Assembly: GCF_020921035.1 (NCBI RefSeq)
Contig: NC_063152.1
Coordinates: 4,197,001 to 4,261,000, forward strand
Direction of reading: 5' to 3'
From: Rhodamnia argentea
Lineage: Eukaryota > Streptophyta > Magnoliopsida > Myrtales > Myrtaceae
Length of the DNA: 64,000 nt
Every line of letters begins with the position of its first letter. Within the stretch, counting starts at the first letter, position 1. Both the position numbers and the translations under genes were made by a program. This document shows, piece after piece, positions 10,533 to 22,400 of the stretch. The notes beneath the pieces were generated by a model that saw only the letters and a program-made list of their open reading frames with translations, was not told where the DNA came from and did no database searches.

Positions 10533-11544
10533 ATGGCCAGAGCCGCGCTCAGGTTTAGGAGGTTCACAGCGGCCTTCGACGATGCGGGGCGTGCACACGA
10601 GGGCGAGGGCAAGGGCAAGGGCGAGAGCCTCACCGATCTCTCCGACCTCGTGGCGTCGTTCCTCGAGAGGGAGGAAGTGATGAGAGGAGGAGGAGGAGGA
10701 GGAGAGGATGAGGAGGAGATGAGGCGAGAAGAATCGGAGAGCAGCTGCTGGTCCGACTCCGAGGCGACCAAGGACAAGCTGCTCAACTTGTTCCAGGGCT
10801 GCGGCGACGGCGGCGATGCTGTTGCCAATGATGTGAAGAGGAAGATCAGAACAGAGGTCGAAGCTGCGCGGGGGTTGGTTGCGAAGAATGGATTCTCGGA
10901 GGGGCTGAAGCGTCAATTGGTGATCAGTTTGCGTCTGAAGGGCTTTGATGCCGGTCGGTTTAGCTTCTGCCGCTTCTTTTTCAATTGTCTATCGACAAGA
11001 ATTTCTCAATTCCCAATGAGTTACTGACCAGTTTGTAATCCCACCAGGTCTCTGCGAATCAAGTTGGGACAGGACGCCCAGGCGTCCGGCCGGAGCCTAC
11101 GAGTACGTGGACGTCAATGTCGAAGGAACGCGCTACATCGTTGAGGTTTCTCTCGCCGGGCAATTCAAAATAGCGCGGCCCTCCGACCACTACACGTCGC
11201 TTGTCGAAGCGTTTCCTCCCGTTTTCATCAGCAGGCCGGAAGAGCTCCAGCAGGTGATCAGGCTGATGTGCGCGGCGATGAAGCAATCCTTGCAGAGCAC
11301 AGGGTTGCTCCTCCCTCCGTGGAGGAAGAAAAGCTATATGAAGGCCAAGTGGTTCAGTAACCACAAGAGGACGGCTCCCGACGAGGCTGCGGGTGCGAGA
11401 AGACTACCCGCCGTCAGGCACGAGAGTATGGCGGAGATATCGTATCGCTGCAAGGACGACGTCTTGAGCAAGACGAGGCCGAGAGCCGGGCATTTAAGCG
11501 AGATCTTCAGCGGCGGCGGTGGCGGCAACGGGAGTGGCGCGTGA
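10533..11544 (+). CDS. DUF506 (PDDEXK-like) family protein, 305 aa, two exons
   Basis: Exons 10533-10953 and 11048-11544; the 94 bp GT-AG intron splits a Gly codon (phase 1). The spliced product restores the DUF506 signature: GFDAGLCESSWDRTP (about 137-151) followed by GAYEYVDVNV (about 156-165), then YTSLVEAFPPVF, RPEELQQVIRLMCAAMK and PPWRKKSYMKAKW near residue 240. The N-terminal third is low-complexity, with a Gly run and acidic patch (about 50-70) and SCWSDSEATKDKLLNLF. The C terminus ends in a Gly-rich tail. The family is plant-specific and assigned to the PDDEXK nuclease-like fold, but catalysis is not established; Arabidopsis members such as RXR3 affect root-hair growth. Length fits the family. 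The long minus-strand frames over exon 1 are GC-skew shadows. Confidence 0.9.
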
Positions 11545-11559
11545 TCGCGGCAGCCGGAT

Positions 11560-13235
11560 TCTTTTGCTTTCCAAAGTTTTTATCAATCGGTTCCAACTCT
11601 TTTGGAAGAGTAGTCACAATCCAGTTTTGGTCCAAAAGAATGGCCTCAAAGTGAAGATTCTCTTGCTTGTCTTTCTGGTTAGTTTTCTGGATGATGATGG
11701 GGACATTCCAGTTGATAGATAAAGACTGTACAGATTTTGGCACATTGTGTACAGAAGATTGTTGAAAAGTGAAGAATCGGATTCGGATTTCCATTCGAAG
11801 TTGGCATACAACCATTTTTAAGATGGGTTAATACCACGGAAAAAGACGATTGAGAAATCAGATTAGCATAATCTTGAACGTCAGTAAATGGATATTTCTA
11901 GCCAATTGCCTTCTCAAAATGTCGATGGTGTATTTTCTTAGTAATAAAAGGGCTTGACTTAAATCTCTTTTTATATTCTCATTTGCACCTCTTCGTACAA
12001 AGTCTATTATCAAAACAGTCATCATGACTATTAGGCAATCGTCACACAAAACTATGGGCTAATGAGATAGCTATCACGCAAGTTAACGTGATAAAACGCA
12101 ATTAATGTGGATTTCTTTTCTGGCTATGTTCATTAACTATGTATTGATCCGCCGATCCTCTCAAATTATTCACCTATTGAATACTAACACTTAATTGTAA
12201 CGATCTTGTCTGAGGAGGGCGGAGAGTAAGCGTCGAGGCGGCACGAGGGCCTGGACAAGGAATGCCGTGCAACGAACAGGTGAAAACTGAAATTAACCCC
12301 GGTGGGGTGGTTCGGAATGGTGGCGGGGACGAAAAGAATGAGCTCTGGGAAAGGCTTCGAGTATGAGCGAAAGCTTGGAGCCGATGCCCTTCATCCTGCT
12401 CTCAAGGGCCTGTTGTAAAGAAGAGGACTTGAGGAGTCATCGATGGCGTCGACGAGGAGGAGAAGCCTCCCATAAACGAGCAAGCACAGATTGGGGATGC
12501 AGTCTGAACGGAGAAGTAGAAATTGACGTGTTCCTTGCATGAATTGAGTTGCCGGAGAAGCTTGGTTGATGCCTCGAATGGATGTTACTGTGTTGTTGAG
12601 CACGAAGTGTTCACGTCGGATTCACGAACGAGGTCACGAGAACTCCCGGCGAAGAAGAGGAGGAGGAGTCTTGGGCCGCACTCAGTCATCGGGCCTGCAA
12701 GTTCGTTCCTTGGGCAGGTCCACCGCGAGCATTGATCCAGTCATGGTTTGGGGCGTACCTCCATCCAACCCAGAGCAACTCACTAGTTTGTTCTTCTTCC
12801 ACCAGCCAATGCGCGAGATTTCTCTGGACAGAGACAGAAGAAAGGAAACAGGTGCGATACGAAGCTCGACCGCGATAAGTTTTGGGTCTTTCGATTCTTT
12901 AATCGGTTGCTGTGTGCCGGAGCTGTCCGCCGGAGTCGCTTGGGATCCCCACCGGAGTTTTTCTTGATCTGTTCTGGTAGCTCCGACCTCAAAGATTGCA
13001 GCTTTTTTCTTGATCAGGCGACACCCGGATTCTCCTTTGTCGGTAAAACTGTTCTTTCGTGAGAAGTCGACTGATTGTTCGCGAAATGTTGTTTGGTCAA
13101 GCTCAGAAGGCGACATCAGTTTGAGTTGCTTGCTTTTTTATCTTTGGAACGGAGCTTTTAGAGTCTTGTACTAATTGTGTTATATGGGGCCGGTGGGTAA
13201 CGCAGGTTCTTGCGCCTGCAGATCGAGAATTAACA
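11560..13235. other. Intergenic, nothing firmly recognised
   Basis: Holds the 3' flank of the DUF506 gene and the 5' flank of the CFAP20 copy. GC content rises at 12200-13100 and short frames occur on both strands, but none shows family motifs, repeats or convincing splice structure. The GC-rich part could be the decayed promoter and leader of the CFAP20 pseudogene. Confidence 0.4.
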
Positions 13236-13242
13236 CCTCGAG

Positions 13243-15077
13243 ATGTTCAAGAACACTTTCCAATCAGCCTTGTGTAATTCCTCTGGGCTTTGGCTCTTTG
13301 GTTTCTCAATCTAGTTTTCGCATTTTTATTGTTGCTTCTGTACTGAAAATGTGTATGAACTTCTTGGTTTCTGCAGGAGCAAGCCCTTGCAGATCTGGGG
13401 TAAAGAAGGAAAAGGTAGTTTCTGCTTTGAAAGAGCGGATAGTGCTGTTGATGCTGCTTGTTATGTTCAATTCGTGCTTAGGCATGATACTGTCATTGCA
13501 TCGTTTTATGTTGATCTTTGTTGTGCCCTCTCCTTATTCAGTTATGCCTCTGGGGAATAGGGCATTCTTTAGAAATCGTTGTCATGAAGGTTAGATGTTC
13601 TATGGCCACGATACTAGTACTGACTGCCTGTCGGTTTCGTTGATAATGCTCGCATCAATTTCATATCTTTCCCGCCATACTTTGCTTTAAAGATTTCAAT
13701 TTCTCGAAAATTGCATGGTTTTGAGTCCTGCCAAATACGACTAATTATCTGGTCTTTTGCAATTTCTTCTGTTGAACATAAATTTGGTTCCTTGTTATTT
13801 AACCAAAAGGACGACTCACATGACTATTTTTTTTGGTATTGGCATCCAACTTGCAGTGGTTAACGGTCATGGAAAACGTCCGCAAGATGAGGACATTCAG
13901 TCAAATGTCCTTGAGATTGTTGGCTCAAATATTCAGTCCACATACATCACGTGCCCAGCAGATCCAGCTGCAACACTTGGCATAAAACTGCCATTCTTGG
14001 TTATGATTTTAAAGAATCTGAAAAAATACTTCACCTTTGAGATCCAAGTTCTGGATGACAAGAACGTGAGGCGGCTCTTCCGTGCTTCTAATTTTCAAGT
14101 GTGTAAGTTTGCCCGTATTGCTATATTTGTTTTCTGGTTTGGACAACTTGTTACTAGATTTTATTGGCCCTAAAAGTGTAACAGATAGACAGATCATGCC
14201 ATATGGCCATAGGTGGAAATTTCTAGCCTGTAGTGGTCCTTGGACTTGAAATGAGATTTCATCTGGCATTTAGAAACCGATGGTTCTGCAGTTTCAGTTG
14301 TTTTGACTACACTGTGTAATCGCAATGCTGGAGGAAAAGAGACTTGCAAAAGGAAAATCATGGATCTCTCAATCCCAAGCTGTGTTGTTAATGAAATGGC
14401 AAGGGAGCTTTTAGCTATCAATAGATTTGAACCACCTATGCAGGATCATATTCATGCGAACTCTACAGCCTGTAATTGGCTTCATGCTGATTCATTGCTC
14501 ATACCGAGATAACTGTCGGTGGAGATTGGAGGGACAACTTGATATTTATTTACTTACTTTCTGAATCAGCTGGATAAGAAGCCCTTTCTCCCTAATGGAA
14601 TGGGAAATGGTTTTAGTATGCACTCCATTTTATGACATGTTGCATATAACACCCTCTCCTTCTATAAAGTTCTATATGATTCATGTACACTAAGGAATTG
14701 GCATTGCATGTAACCTTTCGGTCTTGCATTGCGGGCTGTGACTAGGGTCGAGCCATATATTTGCACCATGCCGTTGATGTTGGATGAAGGATGGAATCAG
14801 ATCCAGTTAAATCTCACTGATTTGACGGGGAGAGCATACGGAACCAACTATGTCAAGACATTGAGAGTACAGGTACATGCAAACTGCCGTCTAAGAAGAA
14901 TCTATTTCTCGGACCACCTTTAATCCGAAGAGGAACTTCCACCAGAGTTTAAACTCTATCTTCCCATGCAGGTGAGATTGCCTTCTTCAAGAAACAGCTG
15001 GTTTTTGAATGCCTTCTCTTTCCATGCTATCTCTTGTTGGCTAACTCCCAGTACTCTCTCTGTTGCAGAAAAGTTAG
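13243..15077 (+). pseudogene. CFAP20: CFAP20/BUG22 pseudogene with introns retained
   Basis: CFAP20 (BUG22) is a highly conserved cilia-associated protein that plants without cilia also keep. Recognisable pieces: exon 1 start 13243 (MFKNTFQS, then lost homology), exon 2 13377-13414 (SKPLQIWGKE), exon 3 13857-14098 ([51 protein letters not shown]), exon 4 14735-14971 ([41 protein letters not shown]), last exon 15069-15077 (Lys-Ser-stop). Defects: exon 1 lacks the conserved FLSILYSIG segment and a donor in the right phase; the exon 4 acceptor AG has become GG (14733-14734); the conserved Tyr after SDHL is a TAA (14921-14923), cutting about 20 residues. Introns are present, so this is a DNA-level duplicate, not a retrocopy. 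An intact parent must lie elsewhere. Confidence 0.85.
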
Positions 15078-16400
15078 GAACTTTGGGCGAAAGGTCTCCT
15101 GATCGGTTACTCGCGACACAAGCGGGACCTCTTGAATCATGTGATGCGTATGGTTATCCCGTCGCATGTTACACGGCTGTGAACTTGATGGACTGTGGTC
15201 AAAATCTTGGGCCTTTATAAGCTTACTCACTGTTGTAGTTAGCTATGTATGTCTCTTCCTCCTGATATCTGTTATAATTATGGCTAGAAATAGCATATTG
15301 GGGCAGTCATTTCACACCAATATCTAGATGGTATTAGTCTCCTACCTGGCTCTGACCTGTGCTCTCAAATCTTATTTCTTTCCTCTCGAGTCTTGCCACT
15401 TTGTGCATTAGTCCGTATCACGACGCGTTCGTGGCTGAATCTAGAGCCTCTCAGCAGTCATATATGAAGATCACTTGCTCTGATCTATATCTTGATGCCG
15501 CTCCGGAGGTTGGCCTTGAGGAAACAAATGGTGGGGTCGCGTTGCTCGTGTCTCGGAAATGGGGACATTTGCCTAGTCGATTGGTTTGCTAATATCATAA
15601 TAGCATAATATCGTGGTAACATGCTACGAATATGAGTATTACATGGTGTATATGCAATTTTGCCAGTCAAGGTCACTGAGCACTGGATTTCCTATTTTCG
15701 AGAAATTTCGTTCTTTCCATGATATTCCTTTAAAAAAAATTATGTATAATTAAAATAAATTTTGCCGAGAAAAGTTATCAGCAAGATGAGTTACACTGTC
15801 ATGTCAAGAAGATTTGCCCTCTTGAATTTAATGCAACAGGACAAAAAGGCTAAGAAGAATGGATTCTAATCCTGTTTAATTGCTCCTGGAAGACCTCTTT
15901 GCAATTATTTCACGTTAGTAAAATAATAGGTGATTGCACTCAAAACCAAGCAGCACCACGCCCACCGGTGTTCAATACATGTGGTCACTGATTTGAGTTG
16001 ATTTACTTAAGTATATCGGACAAGTAACAGGATCGAAGTTACTGAAGCTGCCTACTCGAACCGTCGGGTTATCTCCTCGTGCTCTTCAAAATTAATTGGT
16101 GGAACAATTGCTGCCTCGGCAATCTGGAAGGCATAAGGAGTAGTTTTCTCCTTTTCCAAAAGCTTTGTTCATGGCAATTATATCTAAAGTTCCTACCAAA
16201 TGCAGCTCATTTCATTTGACTGGCTTCTGAAGATGGTGGGATAAGCTACACGTTACTGTCAGCCACGAGAATGTTTGATGATGCCTGTGTATTGCAGCTA
16301 ATGTTTCCTACTACATTTCTCTCACTTCAATGCTAAAAAGGCGCTAACTCCTAGCAACGCAGAAGATATATATCTCTGCAAAGGAGACCTCTTCGCTTGC
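15078..16400. other. Convergent intergenic stretch
   Basis: Lies between the CFAP20 pseudogene and the 3' end of THO1. Apart from the repeat copy at 15688-15870, nothing is recognised; the right part should hold the THO1 3' UTR. Confidence 0.4.
15688..15870. repeat. Dispersed repeat shared with 4115-4370
   Basis: It carries the same ordered motifs ('ttcgttctttccatgatatt', 'gatgagttacactgtcat', 'aagaagatttgccctctt') as the copy at 4115. The core between them has changed by small indels. Confidence 0.6.
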
Positions 16401-16402
16401 AC

Positions 16403-19400
16403 TCATCCTACTGTATCTAGGTCAACTTCAGCATCTGTCTCTCCATCCACCGTTCCTGCTTCTGCTTCTGCTTCTGCTTCAACATCTGCTTCCAACTGGC
16501 CTGGCTCTGGGCCGATGTCTGTGTCGGACCCCTGCTTCAGATGTTCATCCAGTGCCGGGGTACTGCCTTGGGAATCATTGACAGCTGCGGCACTCGCTGA
16601 GTCTGTGTCCATGGGTATCGCTGTTGTTTCAAGATCCCCTCTCATACCTTCACCATCAACCTCACTTGCAGGTGTAGCAATCTTCCCAGAAAAATAGATA
16701 GAAGATGAAATATTAGTATAGACACCAGAGAAGGTAAAATAGCAACGTAATGGTGAAGAAGCAACCATCCACATGGATGCTCCTTCCTCCCTCTTTTTTC
16801 TTCCGTTCTGAGTTATGAAGTTTAACGTAACGATTATTACAGCTTTACCACAATGTCTAAAACCGCAAGAGAATCCCACATGTATCAATTTAAATCTGAT
16901 TGAAGGTATCAATTGACAGCCATACTTAAGCAGGCAGCCACAACTTTCCTTTGGATAAACCTAAGATTGTCATAGAGCACTACCCTGTGCAATCCCATTC
17001 ACTAAGTGATGATGAGCATAACCACTTCCAGCACAAATCCATCATGACCTGTCTCAACAATTTAGCTGCATAGCACGGGGTGACTCCTTATACGTGGCAA
17101 AGCATACCACATCTCTTGCTCCTCTTGTCACATACCAAGCAAAGTTTCTTTCAGTAACAACAAAAGGGAACATTTTAGATTACTTTTAAGTGTAAGTCTT
17201 CATTTGCCTGTGATTTAACTGGGCTTTAATCTAAAAGTGACATCCAATATACAAGAAACACAAATCTTTGAATACATGCCCTTCAAAATATTTGAATTAT
17301 TTCTTTTATGATCTAGAGCACCTGATTTTCTTCAGCTTGCTGAGGAGTAATCTTTGTTTCTTCCTTCTTAGCACGTTTGGATCTCTCATTTGGCTTAGCT
17401 TGATACTTCGACCGAATGTCGGATGGCAAAAGTTCAAGAGGCACAACCCCTTCAATGCCATGGTCGGTGAACTACAAGGACAACCACAGGACACTGTTGT
17501 TACCGAGAGTATAACACAAATACATGCCTGAGCTATTGTAAAGTTTAATCAATTCACCATACTCGAGAAAATCCTTCCAAATCCTGCCGAGCCGAAAAAC
17601 GAAGACCTTTCCAACAATATACCTGCATCAAGTGCAGCAAGTTTTCACCCAATAAATTATCGAAGGGATCTTGGAGAGCGGCACCAAAATGGGATCTTTC
17701 CACCCAAAAAGAGATGAAACGAAATTAAGGGATACAAGTTTTACCCGATTATTCTTGTGATGATAATCGTCTTCTATTCCAGCTGATAGATCCATCTGCA
17801 TTAAGGGAGCCCTTGACATCTCGATAATTCACAACTTGAAATGAAAGAAAATCTAAGGAAACACCTATATGAAAATTTTTCCAAGGCTTAATGATAATGG
17901 AAGATGATATAACTGCATCAATATCCAGGACTTACATCTTCAGCCAAGGGTTTCCAGTACTCCATAACAGCAGGAGTTCGGACACGTTGAGGATTGGTCA
18001 ATGCATTCTTGACAGGTCAAAAGAAGAGTAGTTATTCTTTGATAAGCAGAAAAGATACATCAATCATACGGCATTGCGTAAACCTTTTGTGAGTATTTTG
18101 CATTATCAGAAGCTTATTTTCATCATGTCACGGAATTGATTTGACATCGACACAATTTTCAACTGTTTAAAATTTGTCGCCATATAAGTCGATCAACATC
18201 CGTTAAAATGGATGGTAGCTCACAGATGGTAGAGACATGCGATTTCAGGATTTTCTTCAAATTCCAAAAGAATGAAATCACTCACTTTCCAAATACTGAT
18301 ACCAGATATATGGTAAATAATTATTCCACAGGAATCAGAACAAAGTAAAACAGAAATGGTAAGTTCCTGAATTAAGCACAAAAATCTCTCTTCAAAGAAA
18401 TGAAAGGGAAAGACCACTGTATCTTTCAGTGGTAATGCCTCTTTTGTAAATATAGGCACATTTCGCACAGAGTGATTATGTCTTTTCACCAAAACTTAAG
18501 ACTGCTGGTAAGCCTTCAATTATAGAGTTAGAAAGGATAAAAAAGCTACGAGACTGTTATTGCATCTTGAGCGGCCTTACCAAAAAAAAAAAAAGCTACG
18601 AGACTACTGATATAATGATGTGCATCTTAATATAATGATCTACAAGTCAATAATATGTCAACAAATCACACTCCAGAATATGTTATGCCTAGTATGAGGA
18701 TGTCAGTGTACAAAATCGGTAATAATTTCATCAGCTCTCAGGAACTTCTTTGGGATCCTGGAGATTACCGTTTACAATATAATAGGGGAAAGGGTCTCCA
18801 TACACCAATATTCTTTCACCCTCGTTGTACAATGCATACTGGCAGATCTCGCACTTCATTTATTCAATCTTTAAACTATAGTAAGGGAAATAAATTCTTT
18901 TGCTCTTAGACTTTGTAAAACACCAATCTAATAACCAGCGTTTTCACACTCCAATAAGTATTTCAACCAGTAACCAGTTGAACCACCGAGTTAATCGTTT
19001 ATTCAAAGACATTTATTTTAAAAATCAACCGAAGTCAGAGAGTTGGCCAGGTAATAAATTGTACTAAGGAGGCCAGCAACCCAAGTTTGATGCAGAATAA
19101 CTATCGACTTCTTCATTCCAGTAAAATCGCATGGCTCAGTGGCGGTCAATGCCAGTTCAATCCCATTTAGGACCATTCACTGTTTGATATTAACTGGACC
19201 AAACAATGGTCTACAACTGGTTAAACATGCCATTTGGATCTAGTTACAGAGCCGTAGCATGTAACAGATATACAAGTTCTCTAACCTCATGTGCACCATT
19301 TTTGTAGCAAGAAAGCTAAATAACACTCTAAAAAGGTGAAAAGAACAAAGATTGCAGCAAAGCCAGTCAGCACAGCAGAAGCTGTGATAAATGATAGATC

Positions 19401-22400
19401 ATGAATAACAAGTTAAATAACAGCATAGAAGAAATCATAGAAATTGAATTTAACATACTGGATTCTGATCAGCCCACTTCCACAACTGTGACAGTTCTTT
19501 ATTTCCTAGTCTCCACCTTGGTCTCCTGAAAGATTTGTAGGAAGCAAAATCCTTTAATAGTTGAATATACAAACAAAGTTTTGAACTAGCATATTAACCA
19601 CATCAGTAGGTCAGTCTCCAAGGAATATTTGCTCTGGATCACAGGGAAAATCATGCAAAATTGCATACCTTTTTCTAGTACCATCTTGTACTGTCTTTTT
19701 CTCCATTGGTTGTTTCTCAAAGGGTGGGCAACCATCACGTTTCCACCAAACCTGAGAGCAGATGTATATGGAAAAACCAAGATACATAAAAGTCACAAGA
19801 CTTTGAAGTAATATTACAAGCATACCGGCTGTGAGAGAGAGAAAGAGATGCTCACCCAGTTCTTTTCTCGTTCTAGTATATGCTCAATCTTATTAAGAAA
19901 ATCTTTGCCTCTAGGCGGAGTCATTTCTAGCAGCTTCTTAACGCGATCCTCACAAGATTTTATTTCTTCTTGCTGGAAGAGGGAAAAGTTCAAGTCTTTC
20001 AAAGAGTTAGGCCTACATAATTCTGATCAAGAAAGTATTGAGAAGTAAAAGAATGCTATCTAAATTCTAAACCTATTATGTAGGAAAGCACTAACCATGC
20101 TTTCAGAGGGCAAATCCTTCTCATTCTTTCCAGGGGACTAAGCAATAAAAGTACAGTTAGCATGCTGCCTCAAATATATAGAGAGGTCACGAAAACAAAG
20201 CTTGAGGTGATTGTTACCCTTAGATAGTCAAACAGGATGAGGCACTGAACAAGAATATGGCGACGAAAACTTGGATCTTTTAACTGTAGCCGAAAAAGAG
20301 AGGAGGCTAGAATCAATTCATTGAATCAAACTTTAGCATGTTAATGCAGGATCACTTCCATACAACACTCACTTCCAGACCCATAAGTTTACTACTTGTT
20401 AGATACTTTATGCCAAAATTCGCTGCCTCTTCCTCCATATTAATGGCATCTCCCTCCTCATCACTTAATGGCTGAGCTTCAAAGGTACTCAGAACAACCT
20501 GTGAGAATTCAAGGAATTACAAGTATAATGAGGCAACTGACAAGTGGAATCGTAAATCCCATAATAAAAGGAAAGAAATGGATATTTACATAGGCCTTTG
20601 AACACATTTTACCATTAGACTGGATGTGAATTTCTGCCATTTTGTAGGAGCATTCATTAATGAAGGAGGGTTGCAAAAACACTCCTACAAATAAAGCAGC
20701 ACCATTGCTTTAGCACAAGAACAGACAACCATGAATCATGATGGAAATGATTCTTAATCCAAAGGCCAAAGTTGAAAACTGTTGTATAGAGAAGCCTGAC
20801 GGGCATGTGAACTTAAACAAAACTCATGCTACGAAGTCACTTGTAACCCTGTACCTATAAAGCAAGAGTATGTATGGATGAATGTGGAACTTCACTAACC
20901 TCATTTAAAAAGGACCCTTGAAAAAGAAGGCCCGTCAAGAAAAAATGGTACAAGAAAATCTAAAAGCTGGTGGAGTATTAGACAGGTGAGATAAAAAGTG
21001 CTACCGATATTCCATCAAACTTCGATCCATAAGAACTTCCCTTTTTTGCTTAATAACAAATATAAGAAGTTCCAGAAACTATGCATCACACAGTATTAGG
21101 TTAATAGGTGTAGGTACAGGCAAATGTGCATGGTCATAGCTCGTTCTCTCTTGGAAAATTATGAGCAGATCTTAGACGGCATTGCACTTACTAAGAGCAT
21201 CACTCTTTCTTGATTACATTGAATTTTAAGTGAAGAGAAAAAAGAGCTTCGTGTTCTCATGTCAAGTTGCTGAAAAGACCTTAGACAACCTTGTTCAACT
21301 AATTTTTGGACACATCGTTATGTGTCAATTTGTGCGTAATTTCAATTTCACTAGCTTCCTTTTGCTTAAATTATTTCTCTCTATTTGAACATGAACCATG
21401 TATACCCCAGCAGACTTGGTTTTGTACCTGCCTATGACAACCCTTACACCTGTTCCATCCCTTTGTAAGTACACTGGAAAACCCAAAAGGTTCTATAGTC
21501 CTGCCTTAGTCATTATGCTTGCTTCTGCAAATTGAAAATAACATTACAGTACACACCTGTAAACTCCAGAAGGTTTTATAGAAGTTGAAGTCAACAGATA
21601 TCCCTGAAAACAAGAAAATTTGTTCAATTCATTTGAAGAAAAATGCATTTCCATTATAAATGAAAAATGGGCAATTCAAAATTGATTTCATTACCAGCAG
21701 GAGGATCCTTTTCGTAGCTTGTTTCATTTGATGTGTTGAAAACTCCTTTGATATTTACAGCTGAGGACATTATTAAAAGCAGCAGAAATCAAATGGCTAT
21801 CAACAGAAACAATCATGTTGAAAGCATTCGTCTTGACTAGGACTGGGAAAATACCTGAACGCTCTGAGAGTGGAAAAAAGTGAGCCAGAAACATGAGAAT
21901 ACGTCCACAAAAAACCACATCATTTGCCTGATATCAAAGAATAGATAGATAAGTCAAAAATATAAGCAACCCAAATATAGAATAATGTCTTAAGAACATT
22001 ATTTTCACTTGAATGAAACTAAATAATATATTCTGAAAATTTTACTAAGCAATGAATTTGCTTATTGCTTGCTGACCAAACTACACTTCTAATTAATCAA
22101 GAACCATAATCTCTCAGCATAATTGAGCATTTCTTCTCCATAGATAAACTGCAAAGATTTGCCTGCAGGGAAGAATTGGTCGAGAATGTTTTAACCATTG
22201 GCAATGTCCAAATTTTCGACCTTCACAGACTGATAAGTGCCCACGAATGTCGAACAGGCACGATCACTAGATTTCACCCCATACAGTTTATACAAAAGAA
22301 CATCTTCCCCTTTCTAAGAAGTAACTTAACCAATTCACCACAGATCAAGGTAGCATCATGGATCTACCTCCTAACAAAATGACAAAATAAGATAAATGCA

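Noticed and set aside
10383-10916. Long minus-strand frames over the DUF506 first exon
   Set aside because: The plus strand encodes a recognised family with correct splicing; the opposite frames come from GC skew.
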